Shown here: positions 36,597 to 45,434 of the stretch, one piece after another
How positions within the stretch are numbered: position 1 is the stretch's first letter
How the letters are laid out: every line of letters starts with the position of its first letter
DNA from: Leptospira abararensis
GTDB taxonomy: Bacteria > Spirochaetota > Leptospiria > Leptospirales > Leptospiraceae
Assembly (NCBI RefSeq): GCF_016918735.1
Contig: NZ_JAFFPR010000007.1
Location: 209,726 to 273,725, forward strand
Length of the DNA stretch: 64,000 nucleotides
Direction of reading: 5' to 3'
Position numbers and translations under genes: made by a program
Notes under the pieces: model-generated
Databases searched by the model: none
Seen by the model: the letters and a program-made list of their open reading frames with translations, nothing else
What the model was told of the DNA's origin: nothing

Positions 36597-38134
36597 TCGA
36601 AATCAAAAGAGCACTTGTATCCGTATCCGACAAAGCCGGAATTACGGAAATCTGTTCCTTCTTAGCTAAAAACGGTGTGGAAATTCTTTCCACCGGTGGA
36701 ACCTATGATGCCCTCTCCAAAGCAGGAATCCCTGTGAAAAAAGTAGATGAATTTACTGGTTTTCCAGAAATCCTCCACGGCCGAGTGAAAACCCTCCACC
36801 CAAAAATCCACGGGGGGCTACTGGGTGACACAACCAATCCTGACCATGTCAAACAAATGGAAAGCAATGGAATTGTTCCCATCACTCTTGTCATCGTGAA
36901 TTTGTATCCCTTTGTCAAAACAGTGATGAAACCAGATGTAACCTTGGAAGATGCTATCGAAAACATTGATATCGGTGGGCCATCTATGCTCCGTTCGGCG
37001 GCAAAAAATCATAAAAATGTTGTAGTTCTCACAGATCCAAAAGATTACGAATCCTTCCAAGCAGAGTTTACCAAAAACAAAGGAAAAGTTTCTCGTGAAA
37101 CAGCTTTCCAATATGCAGCCAAAGTTTTTTCGGAAACCGCTTCTTACGATTCAGCAATCTCCACTTTTTTTAATAAAAAATTAGATATCAAATATCCGGA
37201 CAAAATCACTTTAGCTTTTAACAAAAAACAAAAACTTCGTTACGGTGAAAACCCACACCAAGACGCAGCTTTTTATGAACCACTATTTATCAAATCACAG
37301 TTTGAAGCCTTACAAGGAAAAGAACTTTCTTTTAATAATATGTTGGATTTTGATGCAGCCTTCCATGTAGCAAGCCTACTTCCCAAAAATGCCGTCTCCA
37401 TTGTAAAACATCTAAACCCATGTGGGATAGCCTTTGGTGAAACAGTTTTAGAATCTTTTGAGCTCGCAAGAAAAACAGATCCTATTTCTGCTTTTGGGGG
37501 AATCATTGGAATCCATGGCCGAGTGGAAAAAGAATCGGCAGAAGAGATGACAAAAAACTTTGTTGAAGGTGTGATTGCCGAAAGTTTTTCAGACGAAGCT
37601 TTGGAGATTTTTGCAAAAAAACCTAATGTTCGTTTGATCCCCATTGCCAAGTTTGATGAAGCTCTAGATGAACTGGATCTTCGTTCCCTACACCATGGCC
37701 TACTCATTCAAAATCGCGACTATGATTTGATCACTAAAGACAAATTGAAAATTGTTTCGAAAAAACAACCAACAGCAGATGATTTAGAAGGTTTGATGTT
37801 TGCTTGGAACTGTGTGAAGTTTATTAAATCGAATGCGATTGTTTATACGGACCAAAACTCAACTCTCGGAATTGGAGCGGGACAAATGTCACGAGTGGAT
37901 TCGGTAGAACTCGGGGCAATGAAGGCCCAAAAAGTAGGCCTCTCGGTTGTGGGATCTTATGTGGGCAGTGATGCTTTTTTTCCTTTCCGTGATGGGATCG
38001 ATGCCATTGCCAAAGTGGGTGCCAAGGCAATCATCCAACCAGGTGGTTCTATCCGAGATGAAGAGGTGATCCAAGCTGCTGACGAACATGGTCTGATTAT
38101 GGTCTTTACTGGAATGAGGCATTTCCGTCACTAA
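36593..38134 (+). CDS. purH: bifunctional AICAR transformylase / IMP cyclohydrolase
   Basis: A 513-residue enzyme of full length carrying out the last two purine steps. The N-terminal MGS-like IMP cyclohydrolase domain (~1-190) includes [18 protein letters not shown] and [13 protein letters not shown]. The AICAR formyltransferase domain follows, with [26 protein letters not shown] (Lys-His pair), [11 protein letters not shown] and [11 protein letters not shown]. Coupled to purN upstream, and its stop shares a base with the next gene's start. Confidence 0.97.
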   Translation: MIEIKRALVSVSDKAGITEICSFLAKNGVEILSTGGTYDALSKAGIPVKKVDEFTGFPEILHGRVKTLHPKIHGGLLGDTTNPDHVKQMESNGIVPITLVIVNLYPFVKTVMKPDVTLEDAIENIDIGGPSMLRSAAKNHKNVVVLTDPKDYESFQAEFTKNKGKVSRETAFQYAAKVFSETASYDSAISTFFNKKLDIKYPDKITLAFNKKQKLRYGENPHQDAAFYEPLFIKSQFEALQGKELSFNNMLDFDAAFHVASLLPKNAVSIVKHLNPCGIAFGETVLESFELARKTDPISAFGGIIGIHGRVEKESAEEMTKNFVEGVIAESFSDEALEIFAKKPNVRLIPIAKFDEALDELDLRSLHHGLLIQNRDYDLITKDKLKIVSKKQPTADDLEGLMFAWNCVKFIKSNAIVYTDQNSTLGIGAGQMSRVDSVELGAMKAQKVGLSVVGSYVGSDAFFPFRDGIDAIAKVGAKAIIQPGGSIRDEEVIQAADEHGLIMVFTGMRHFRH

Positions 38135-38847
38135 TGGAATTTTTTCTTTTCCTTCTATTCCTCGTTTTCTTTTGTTTGGTGACGGCCGTAACTACCTATT
38201 ACGTAAAGATACTTTTCTTTTCTGCCAAAACCAACTACAGAAGAGAGGAACTAACAGACATTCGTGGGGATGTATTCCGCATTTGTCTGGATGTTCTGGA
38301 ATCAGGGGGAAATTTGGTTTATGGGGTCGCATCCTTTTTCGGAGCGGCCTTATTCGTTTGGCTTTGGTCTCTTCTAGGATCCTTACTCGGGGAAAAGGGA
38401 CCTGGCCCCCTTGAACATATCTTCCATATGCCGATCTTTTTTTTGGCTATTTTCTTTTCCTTTCCCTTCCTAAAAGAAGCCTACCGGGGAGAAAAATACC
38501 TGGCTCTAGCCAAACCTGTTCTCTCTGGCCTGGCTCTCGGAAATTTGTCTGCGGGGGCAGTCCACTATGGGCTTGACCGAGATCTTTTCTTTTTATTTTA
38601 TCTCCTCCTACTTCTTTTACAAATTCCCGTTCTTGTTTTTCTCTGGAACCGAGAGCCAATTTTTGGTATGAGTTTTGAGGAAAGTCCATCTTCCTTTTCC
38701 TATGAATCGGAAGACGATTGGGGTGCACCCACCTCCCCAGACCAGTCAGAAAACAACTCTTGGGAAGCCGAGGAAGACGGTCCCTTTACAAACGAAACTG
38801 ACGAGTTTGGACTGGGAGATGACCCCTTCCCGGATGAATTTAAGTAA
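38134..38847 (+). CDS. hypothetical membrane protein with acidic tail
   Basis: A 237-residue protein with hydrophobic segments near 1-25, 55-80, 98-115 and 150-170, then a strongly acidic C-terminal tail (~180-237, rich in Asp, Glu and Ser, with EDDWGAPTSPDQSEN). No family recognised. It starts on the last base of the purH stop (TAATG), so it is co-translated with the purine genes although no metabolic link is evident. Confidence 0.78.
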   Translation: MEFFLFLLFLVFFCLVTAVTTYYVKILFFSAKTNYRREELTDIRGDVFRICLDVLESGGNLVYGVASFFGAALFVWLWSLLGSLLGEKGPGPLEHIFHMPIFFLAIFFSFPFLKEAYRGEKYLALAKPVLSGLALGNLSAGAVHYGLDRDLFFLFYLLLLLLQIPVLVFLWNREPIFGMSFEESPSSFSYESEDDWGAPTSPDQSENNSWEAEEDGPFTNETDEFGLGDDPFPDEFK

Positions 38848-38890
38848 GAAACGGGTTCTCTTTTTTCCTCGTTCGGCCGATAGAAATGGT

Positions 38891-39559
38891 ATGAAGAAAT
38901 ACCTAATTTTCCTTCTTTTTTGCCTACCAGGATTCCTTTCTGCTCAAACCGAAATTCCCAATAGTTTGGATGGATTTGCAGAAGCCTCTTGGGGGATGAC
39001 CTTTGAATCCATTCGTGAAAAATTTTTATCGATGGCAACTAATCCGGAATCAAAGGAAAAGATCGAACTCTTAAATGAGAAAAAGGATGAAAGTCTCCTC
39101 ATCAAACGAAATGGTATCTTCTATCTCTATCGCTTTTATAAAACCCCGGAGCTTTTGAAAGAAGTTCGCCCTAAACAAGGAGCGGCGGAAGCAGATCCTT
39201 CCCTGGATGGAAAAACAGAATTCCGTGAAAACGGGATTTTGTTTTCTGTAGGTGTGACCTTCAATCTGGTCCCATCAGAAAAAATCAAAGAGAAGATGGA
39301 AAAAAAATATGGCAAACCCAGAAAGGAATCTATTGGAGATGATAAGGTCTCCGGAGCTGCCATTTGGGAACTTGTGGAAAGAAGAGAGAATCCTCCCCGC
39401 GGTGGATTTGCCGTTGTTTGGAGAGAAGGTTACAAAAAAACTCCCTATACTCGCAGGATCGATTACTTTTCTGCCAATCTCAAAGAGGTCATCGCTAAGG
39501 ATTATGTCGATTTCTTCAGTGTTCAAGAAACAAAAACCTTGCGGGATTTAATCCCGTAG
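38891..39559 (+). CDS. hypothetical secreted protein
   Basis: A 222-residue protein with a cleavable signal peptide (MKKYLIFLLFCLPGFLSAQ). The mature part begins EIPNSLDGFAEASWGMTFESIREKF, and the W-G-M-S/T-F-E-x-I-R pattern resembles a small repeat common in bacterial exported proteins that bind or scaffold, but I do not recognise a defined domain. The frame is open much further upstream inside the previous gene; the ATG at 38891 is chosen for its signal peptide. Its stop codon sits in a short palindrome (CGGGAT-TTA-ATCCCG, 39542-39556). Confidence 0.8.
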   Translation: MKKYLIFLLFCLPGFLSAQTEIPNSLDGFAEASWGMTFESIREKFLSMATNPESKEKIELLNEKKDESLLIKRNGIFYLYRFYKTPELLKEVRPKQGAAEADPSLDGKTEFRENGILFSVGVTFNLVPSEKIKEKMEKKYGKPRKESIGDDKVSGAAIWELVERRENPPRGGFAVVWREGYKKTPYTRRIDYFSANLKEVIAKDYVDFFSVQETKTLRDLIP

Positions 39560-39576
39560 TTACCCTGTCTCGTGAG

Positions 39577-39598
39577 GCTTGGCAAACCAATGCCAAGC
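39577..39598 (+). promoter_or_regulatory. hairpin in the leader of the transaldolase gene
   Basis: GCTTGGC (39577-39583) and GCCAAGC (39592-39598) form a perfect seven-base-pair stem with an eight-base loop, ending 12 bases before the ATG. It lacks a T-run, so it is not a standard terminator; it could be an operator or an RNA structure that influences ribosome access. Confidence 0.45.
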
Positions 39599-39610
39599 AG
39601 ACGAGGCAAA

Positions 39611-40255
39611 ATGAATTTATTTTTAGACACAGCCAACATAGACGAAATTAAAAAAGTCCATGAACTTGGTCTCCTAGATGGGATCACCACGAACCCATCC
39701 ATCATCGCAAAATCCGGCCGTAAGTTTACGGAAGTCATCAAAGAAATCTGTAGTTTTGTAAAAGGTCCAGTAAGCGCAGAAGTTCTTGCAACAGATGCTC
39801 CTACGATGATCAAAGAAGGTTTAGAACTTTCTAAAATTGCAGAAAATGTTGTTGTTAAGGTTCCACTCATTCCAGAAGGAATCAAAGCGGTAAAAGCATT
39901 CTCAGAACAAGGAATCCAAACCAACGTAACCCTTTGTTTCACTGCCAACCAAGCCCTTCTTGCTGCCAAAGCGGGTGCAAGCTACATCTCTCCTTTTGTG
40001 GGTCGTTTGGATGATATCGGTTATGATGGATTGGAACTAATCTCAGAGATCCGAGATATTTATGACAACTATGGAATTGAAACACAAATCCTTGCTGCGT
40101 CAGTTCGTCACCCCATCCACTTCAAAGAAGTGGCCCTTCGTGGTGCCGATTGTGTGACCCTACCTTACTCTGTATTTGAAATGCTTTTTAAACACCCACT
40201 CACCGATAGTGGCCTAACAAAGTTTATAGAAGATTCCAAAAAACTTACCTGGTAA
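39611..40255 (+). CDS. tal: transaldolase / fructose-6-phosphate aldolase family (TalC type)
   Basis: A 214-residue class I aldolase of the short transaldolase subfamily. Motifs: [42 protein letters not shown] with the Schiff-base Lys, [31 protein letters not shown], and [12 protein letters not shown]. It moves dihydroxyacetone units in the pentose phosphate pathway, or makes fructose 6-phosphate directly; sequence does not settle which. The frame opens at 39572, but homology begins at the ATG at 39611, preceded by GAGG and a hairpin. Confidence 0.95.
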   Translation: MNLFLDTANIDEIKKVHELGLLDGITTNPSIIAKSGRKFTEVIKEICSFVKGPVSAEVLATDAPTMIKEGLELSKIAENVVVKVPLIPEGIKAVKAFSEQGIQTNVTLCFTANQALLAAKAGASYISPFVGRLDDIGYDGLELISEIRDIYDNYGIETQILAASVRHPIHFKEVALRGADCVTLPYSVFEMLFKHPLTDSGLTKFIEDSKKLTW

Positions 40256-40259
40256 AATA

Positions 40260-40784
40260 TTAAAACCACACCACCGGATACTTTCGGTGGTGGACCAAAT
40301 TATTGATTACTAAAGCATTTACGAGCAATATCAAAACTCCGATTAACACCGGAAATAGAATAAAATCCGCTCCCACTCCTCCAAGCACTCCAATCATTGC
40401 AGTAGCGCCACCTGGCGGATGTAAGGTGTGAGTCCAATACATTACAAAAATCGAAAGTCCCACAGAAAATCCAATAGTGAAAAAATTGGTTCCAAGAGTT
40501 GCCACAAGAATCACAGCAATGGTTGCAGAAATCAAATGTCCCCCAATTAAATTTCTAGGTTGAGACAGAGGTGCATCGGGAACAGCAAATAAAAGCACCG
40601 CCGTTGCCCCAAACGAACCAATAAGAAGCGAATGCCCGGATAAATTGGTAATCGCGAGGATCGACCAAATGGATACAGTGCTACTAATTAGACTCCAGAT
40701 GGCAAAGCGAAGGGAACGTTCTTTCCGTTTTACCGATAGGGGTGCTTTGATTTTGCTGGGTAAACTTTTAAATCTACTTTTCAG
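40260..40784 (-). CDS. HPP-family membrane protein, non-standard start codon
   Basis: Reading the minus strand back from the stop at 40260 gives an uninterrupted frame to 40791. It encodes a complete HPP protein: FAIWSLISSTVSIWSIL (helix 1), HSLLIGSFGATAVLLFAVPDAPLSQPRNLIGGHLISA, and MYWTHTLHPPGGATAMIGVLGG with the HPPG motif. There is no ATG, GTG or TTG before the GTG at 40598, which would delete helix 1 and the conserved GSFGATA. CTG at 40784 follows GGGTGA at a good distance and gives 174 residues, the usual HPP size; it overlaps the end of the DUF1574 gene, so translational coupling is possible. HPP proteins are integral membrane proteins, some linked to nitrite transport. Confidence 0.75.
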   Translation of the reverse strand: MKSRFKSLPSKIKAPLSVKRKERSLRFAIWSLISSTVSIWSILAITNLSGHSLLIGSFGATAVLLFAVPDAPLSQPRNLIGGHLISATIAVILVATLGTNFFTIGFSVGLSIFVMYWTHTLHPPGGATAMIGVLGGVGADFILFPVLIGVLILLVNALVINNLVHHRKYPVVWF

Positions 40785-41805
40785 CGTAAGTCACCCAAAT
40801 CTCTTTCATCTGATCGATAAAACAAAAAGCAGATTGGTGGGAAGCATCGTTAAACAAATCGCAAGTTCCGGCTTTGTTCCAATTTAAAGGGAATGCACCA
40901 TAGGAAGTAGCGAGTATTTCTATCTCATCCCACCAAACTTCCTTTATGTGAAACTTTTCATAATATTTATAATAATCGCCATAGACTTTTGGCCAAAGAA
41001 CCAAGGTTTTGATCTGGTGCTCCTTTGTGAGCTCCAAAAATGCTTTTACATAAGGTTTTTGTGATTCACCAAGCGAATAACTGCTCATATACAAACTTCC
41101 AATCCGAAGTGTATCTTTTTTGATCTTTTCAACCGGATTGGCTTGTACCCCATACATCAAATATTCACCCTTTGTAAAGTTGATGAGTTGAAATTCTTGA
41201 TTGTAGAGAGATTTATATTCTTTGAGTTTTTTTTGTTTCAGTCGGGTGCTAAAAAGGGATAGGTTTAATTCGACACTGCGAATAGAAAAAACTGTATCTA
41301 AAAAATAAGCCCATTTTTCTTTCAAAGGGATGTCTTTCCAAACTAGATCTAAACAATCGTTGTCGCAACCCATTCTAAGAAAAGGTGATAAAATAAATCC
41401 TTTATTATCATCAAAGGCCTCTGGACTGAGCGATAAAATGACAAACTCAGGTTTGACACCTGACTCCAATAGCTTTTTTAATTGGATATAGGAATTCATA
41501 GGAATTCCTTGTGGGCTACTGAAATTATATAAAGTCCAGTCTTTACGGTATGGTTCAGGGATCCCTAATTCCGAAAAAGGATACGAACGTGAGTCACCAA
41601 AAACAAGTGCTAGTTTTTTCTCATCAACTTCTTTGTCAGCTAATAGTCGTTTGGCTAAAACCTTTCTTTGGAAATAAAAAACAGAGTTACCTGCTTGGAG
41701 GAACTCCTCATGAAAGACTGGCAAAAGGAAAATTTTATCTACCAAAAAGACAAAAAAGAAAAGAACCACTGGATATAATAAAAACTGTTTTGATTTCAAA
41801 AACAC
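40774..41805 (-). CDS. DUF1574-type SGNH-like exported protein
   Basis: A 343-residue protein with one N-terminal membrane helix (~9-29) and a large extracytoplasmic part. LALVFGDSRSYPF (Gly70-Asp71-Ser72-Arg73) looks like the nucleophile block of SGNH hydrolases, and LFNDASHQS near the C-terminus could supply the Asp-x-x-His. This matches DUF1574 proteins, which I know mainly from Leptospira. Related SGNH domains modify cell-surface polysaccharides, but activity here is unproven. Its end overlaps the HPP frame. Confidence 0.78.
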   Translation of the reverse strand: MFLKSKQFLLYPVVLFFFVFLVDKIFLLPVFHEEFLQAGNSVFYFQRKVLAKRLLADKEVDEKKLALVFGDSRSYPFSELGIPEPYRKDWTLYNFSSPQGIPMNSYIQLKKLLESGVKPEFVILSLSPEAFDDNKGFILSPFLRMGCDNDCLDLVWKDIPLKEKWAYFLDTVFSIRSVELNLSLFSTRLKQKKLKEYKSLYNQEFQLINFTKGEYLMYGVQANPVEKIKKDTLRIGSLYMSSYSLGESQKPYVKAFLELTKEHQIKTLVLWPKVYGDYYKYYEKFHIKEVWWDEIEILATSYGAFPLNWNKAGTCDLFNDASHQSAFCFIDQMKEIWVTYAEK

Positions 41806-41855
41806 AAATCCCCTAACCTCACCATTTTAAGAGCTGATTGGATTCTTCAACCAAT

Positions 41856-42599
41856 TTAAGGAGTCGGTTTTCCAAGAACCTGCTCTTCGGTGATCACTTT
41901 GTATTTTCCTTCTTCGAGCACAACGTCTCGTAGATCCAATTTTCCAATCCGAATCCGATAGAGATCAAGAACCACCATTTCCTTTGCTTTACACATTCTG
42001 CGAATCTGGCGTTTTTTTCCTTCTTTTAAGATGATACTGAGATAACTCGTAAATCCAGGAGGAGTCTTTTCGGGAACCACATTCGCTGGTTTCACAGCAA
42101 GGGCTCGTAAAGTTTCACCACCTTCCCTTACACCTAACATAAATTCATCGGCTATTGGCTTCCATGCCACAGGTTGTTTCAGGCTAATGATGTATTCTTT
42201 ATCAATTTTATTTCTAGGGTGTGTTACCTTCTGGATAAAATCTCCATCAATGGATAAAAGCAAAAGGCCCCTGGAATCTAAGTCCAATCGGCCAGCATAA
42301 TTGTATTTTTGAAAGGCTTCCGGCAAAAGGGAGAAGATGGTGTTCTCATGAAACTTATCCTCGTGGGAAGTTAAGTAACCAGGAGGTTTGTTAAAGGCGA
42401 TAATTTTGGGTCGCTTTAAAGATTCCTCTTCCATTTGGACTGACTTTCCATCAAAGCTGATCGAATCACTCTCTTCGACTTGAAAGGAAAGATCTGTGAT
42501 GGTACTTCCGTTGACTTTGATTCGGCCAGCAAGGACCAATTCTTCCACTTTCCGACGGGAACCGAGACCTAATTTGGCTAGAAATGCGTTGATCCTCAT
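41856..42599 (-). CDS. rRNA pseudouridine synthase (RsuA/RluB family)
   Basis: A 247-residue enzyme. N-terminal S4 RNA-binding domain: MRINAFLAKLGLGSRRKVEELVLAGRIKVNG (1-31). Catalytic domain with FNKPPGYLTS and the active-site Asp106 in YAGRLDLDSRGLLLLS; later RQIRRMCKA matches the family. It modifies a uridine in 16S or 23S rRNA; which site cannot be told (RsuA, RluB, RluE and RluF share these motifs). It is divergent from lipA, with about 50 bases between starts. Confidence 0.92.
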   Translation of the reverse strand: MRINAFLAKLGLGSRRKVEELVLAGRIKVNGSTITDLSFQVEESDSISFDGKSVQMEEESLKRPKIIAFNKPPGYLTSHEDKFHENTIFSLLPEAFQKYNYAGRLDLDSRGLLLLSIDGDFIQKVTHPRNKIDKEYIISLKQPVAWKPIADEFMLGVREGGETLRALAVKPANVVPEKTPPGFTSYLSIILKEGKKRQIRRMCKAKEMVVLDLYRIRIGKLDLRDVVLEEGKYKVITEEQVLGKPTP

Positions 42600-42648
42600 G
42601 ATTTTCCATTTTACAAAGTGGCCTCATTTCAAAAAGTCTAAAGAAGGT

Positions 42649-43557
42649 ATGAATCCTTTAAAAAAGAAACCTCGGTCAAAAAATATCAGCCCCCGGATCC
42701 AGCTTCCCGAGTGGATGAAAGTCCGAGTAAGTTTTCCGACGGAAGGAGATGCCCTAACCCAAGTCAGAAAAGAGGTAGAATCCAAACAACTTCATACGGT
42801 TTGTGAATCTGCGAGCTGCCCGAACCTCAACCATTGTTGGAACAGACGCACAGCAACCTATATGCTTTCCGGAGACATTTGCACAAGGCGCTGCCAATAC
42901 TGTGACGTTGCTTTTGGAAAACCGAAGGCCTTAGATTTGGAAGAACCAGAGAAAGTGGCAAGGTCAGTCTCTGCACTAGAACTACGCCATGTAGTTCTTA
43001 CCGCTGTCAATCGGGACGACTTAAAAGACGGGGGAGCCGGCCACTTTGCCGAAACCATTACCAAAATCAAATCTTACCGTCCAGAATGTTCCATAGAAGT
43101 ACTCATCCCTGATTTTAAAGCCAAAGAAGAATCTTTACAAGTCCTCTACGCCTCAAAACCCAATATCATCAACCACAACATTGAAACCGTGGAGCGATTG
43201 TTTCCCGCAATCACTCCTCAAAAGAACTACAAACGTTCGTTAGAAGTTCTTTCCCATATTGCAAAACATGGATTTTTAACGAAAAGTGGCCTCATCCTTG
43301 GTCTCGGGGAGAACGAAGAGGATGTAAAACAATGTTTAGAGGATTTGTTCGCAAACGGGGTTCGAATGCTCACCATTGGTCAATACTTGCAACCAGGCCC
43401 CACCCATTATCCGGTTCAGGAATTTATCAAACCAGAAACGTTCCAATTTTGGAAGGAGTATGCATATAAAACGGGATTCAAAACCGTTGCTTCTGGGCCA
43501 CTGGTTCGCTCTTCTTACCATGCGGATGAATATTTTTCCGACGAAGCCACTAATTAG
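42649..43557 (+). CDS. lipA: lipoyl synthase
   Basis: A 302-residue radical SAM enzyme that inserts two sulfurs into protein-bound octanoyl groups. Both iron-sulfur clusters are visible: auxiliary cluster CESASCPNLNHCW (Cys52, 57, 63) and radical SAM cluster CTRRCQYC (Cys78, 82, 85). VVLTAVNRDDLKDGGAGHFA is the conserved SAM-side stretch, and the C-terminal ASGPLVRSSYHADE carries the Ser cluster ligand region. The start at 42649 is supported by AAGAAGG. lipB is not adjacent. Confidence 0.97.
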   Translation: MNPLKKKPRSKNISPRIQLPEWMKVRVSFPTEGDALTQVRKEVESKQLHTVCESASCPNLNHCWNRRTATYMLSGDICTRRCQYCDVAFGKPKALDLEEPEKVARSVSALELRHVVLTAVNRDDLKDGGAGHFAETITKIKSYRPECSIEVLIPDFKAKEESLQVLYASKPNIINHNIETVERLFPAITPQKNYKRSLEVLSHIAKHGFLTKSGLILGLGENEEDVKQCLEDLFANGVRMLTIGQYLQPGPTHYPVQEFIKPETFQFWKEYAYKTGFKTVASGPLVRSSYHADEYFSDEATN

Positions 43558-43572
43558 TCCGAAAGATAAAGT

Positions 43573-43869
43573 ATGGACCAGGAACAATTGGAGGCATTCC
43601 AAGAGGAACTTGCCAAAACATTCTTTTTCTCGATTCTAAAAGATTTGAGTGAAATCGGAGAAAGCCTAAATGACTTCGAAGTTAAGGTCCTGATCCAAAA
43701 AGCTTTGTCTCACTCTCCCGATTTACAAGTCGAGTGGGGAGATATGGACCATTTTGGAAATAGTACCTTACTTGTAAAATACCAATCCAATTTACTGCTC
43801 ATCGAAGCAAGCCCACTCATCAGTGCCATAAGAATCCTCTGGAACGAATACAAATCCAAAGAATCATAA
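43573..43869 (+). CDS. hypothetical small protein
   Basis: A 98-residue protein, MDQEQLEAFQEELAKTFFFSILKDL..., with an alpha-beta pattern ending in a helical ILWNEYKSKES tail. No family recognised and no membrane segment. It lies 15 bases after lipA on the same strand and is probably co-transcribed. Function unknown. Confidence 0.7.
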   Translation: MDQEQLEAFQEELAKTFFFSILKDLSEIGESLNDFEVKVLIQKALSHSPDLQVEWGDMDHFGNSTLLVKYQSNLLLIEASPLISAIRILWNEYKSKES

Positions 43870-43932
43870 ATCCTCCCTTTTATCATTCTGTTTTAAAGTA
43901 AGAACCTAGAACCTTCGAAACCAATTTGTACA

Positions 43933-43976
43933 TAAAAAAAGCCCGAAAGATTTCTCTTCCAGGCTTCTTTTCTACT
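43933..43976. terminator. probable bidirectional terminator
   Basis: AAGCC and GGCTT arms with partly paired inner sequence are flanked by an A-run on the left and TTTT on the right, between the convergent ends of the lipA-linked small gene and the FecR lipoprotein gene. Confidence 0.6.
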
Positions 43977-43991
43977 TAAGGGTTGGTTTAT

Positions 43992-45176
43992 TTAGAATTT
44001 AGATTTCTGTTGAAGGTCGTAAATGACTTCTTCTACATTGTCCATATCAATTCTTTTAACACCATTTTCAGTGTGAACAATCAACTGTCCGTTTTCTTGG
44101 TTGATGATCGCGCCAATCACTGTTTTACCATCGACTAATACGATTTTTTCAATTCTTTCGTAGTAGTTTACGATGTCTTTTTTAGACTTAAATTCTTTTG
44201 GTTGGTTAGCCAAAGAGTCTTCGAATTTTTTCTTCTCTTCTTCTTGGCGTTTCGCAACATCTTGTTCGATTACATGTCTCTTAGCATCGATTTCTTGTTT
44301 TTTCAACTCATCTAACTTTTCGGTTTGAGCTGATTCGCTAAGTCTTGTGATCTCTTGGGCAGTTTGTTTATCAACTGTCACGATTGTTTTGATTTCTTGC
44401 TCTTCGTTTTTAGTAAGTTTTGCACTTTCAACAACGAGTTTTTCTTTTTCAGAAGTTTTGAATGCTTTTGTCAAATCCAAAGACTTGATGTCAGCAGAAG
44501 ACTTCGCAAGGTCAGCAGATTTAGCTGATTGAGTGGATGCTTGGTCTTTCTCTAAGATCACTTCTGCTTTCGCAAGTGAGTCTTGAAGTTTTTTCAAATC
44601 GGCATTTCCAGAAATTTCTTCTGAAGAAAGTTTTTCTAAAGCAGGAACACGTGGAGCAAATGCAACCGCACCTTCAACTACTTTTACTTTCGCAGGTTTT
44701 CCTTCTGCAGCTTCTACGATAAAAGACGTTCCCCGCACACCCGCAATTGCAGTCGGTGTTACGACAGTAAAGTTGTCTTCTTTCTTAGCTTTGTTGACCT
44801 TCGCAAATACCTTTCCAGAAACCAGAGCAATTTGAGTGTCTGTAGTTCCTGAATTGTCTTGGGAAAGTTTAGCAAAGTCAATAGCGGACTTAGGAGAGAT
44901 ACGAATGCTCGATCCATCCGCAAATTGGATGTCTACTTTTCCATTGTCGCCTGTGACTACATTATCCCCGGATTTCAGAAGGGCACCAAGCTGTGCTTTT
45001 TCTTCTGTTTGGTCTGCGTGTTGGATTTTTGAATCTCCTACCGCAAATACGACTACCGCAGATAAATCTGCAGCTTTTTTAGGTGCTTCGGACACTTCTG
45101 CGTCTGGTTTCTTACAAACTGTAAGACCAGTAAAAAGAAGCGCGAGGCCCATTATGGTTAGTTTCGATGCTTTCAT
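43992..45176 (-). CDS. FecR-domain lipoprotein (LipL45-like)
   Basis: A 394-residue lipoprotein; the signal peptide ends LLFTGLTVC (Cys21). The FecR-like beta domain (~40-180) contains VVFAVGDSKI, LLKSGDNVVTGDNGKVDIQFADGSSIRI and TPTAIAGVRGTSFIVE, a pattern also found in the Leptospira LipL45 group. The next ~190 residues are a long, charged, coiled-coil-like region rich in Lys, Glu and Ser. The C-terminus (ERIEKIVLVDGKTVIGAIINQENGQLIVHTENG) forms a small beta unit. ATG at 45176 follows AGGA. It is probably anchored in the outer or inner membrane; the role is unknown. The LipL45 relation is from memory. Confidence 0.85.
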   Translation of the reverse strand: MKASKLTIMGLALLFTGLTVCKKPDAEVSEAPKKAADLSAVVVFAVGDSKIQHADQTEEKAQLGALLKSGDNVVTGDNGKVDIQFADGSSIRISPKSAIDFAKLSQDNSGTTDTQIALVSGKVFAKVNKAKKEDNFTVVTPTAIAGVRGTSFIVEAAEGKPAKVKVVEGAVAFAPRVPALEKLSSEEISGNADLKKLQDSLAKAEVILEKDQASTQSAKSADLAKSSADIKSLDLTKAFKTSEKEKLVVESAKLTKNEEQEIKTIVTVDKQTAQEITRLSESAQTEKLDELKKQEIDAKRHVIEQDVAKRQEEEKKKFEDSLANQPKEFKSKKDIVNYYERIEKIVLVDGKTVIGAIINQENGQLIVHTENGVKRIDMDNVEEVIYDLQQKSKF

Positions 45177-45434
45177 ATCGTCCTGTCCCTTAGTGAAATT
45201 CAACTTTCGTTACTCTCTAATCAACAAACTGGGGCATAAGAAATTCCCAGCTTTTTTGTATTTTTTTCTAGAATGAAAAAAAATTCATTAGTTCGGAAAA
45301 AAAATAATTTAGTGACCGGATTTGTAAACGAATATTCAGTATTTTTCACTGAAACTAGCCATTTTCAAGGGAAAAGAGGGGTTTTTTCGGGAAAATCGCT
45401 TTGTCTAAGATCAAGGAAGAAAAAAACTCCCATT
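45177..45434. other. intergenic gap between divergent genes
   Basis: A 258-base gap with the promoters of the FecR lipoprotein (minus) and the radical SAM gene (plus). It holds CTGGG/CCCAG arms (45229-45250) followed by a T-run in the plus direction and an AT-rich palindrome near 45275. A plus-strand frame is open from 45273, but the extra 54 residues look random. Confidence 0.4.

Noticed and set aside
40260..40598. A 112-residue HPP protein starting at GTG 40598
   Set aside because: It would lack the first helix and the conserved GSFGATA stretch that the same open frame encodes directly upstream.
42496..42648. Extended start for lipA
   Set aside because: The extra residues lie antisense to the pseudouridine synthase start, have no lipoyl synthase character, and the ATG at 42649 has a good ribosome-binding site.
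45229..45257. CTGGG/CCCAG stem with T-run as a terminator
   Set aside because: No plus-strand gene lies upstream that it could end; the stem is only five base pairs with a long loop, so it is more likely chance within the promoter gap.
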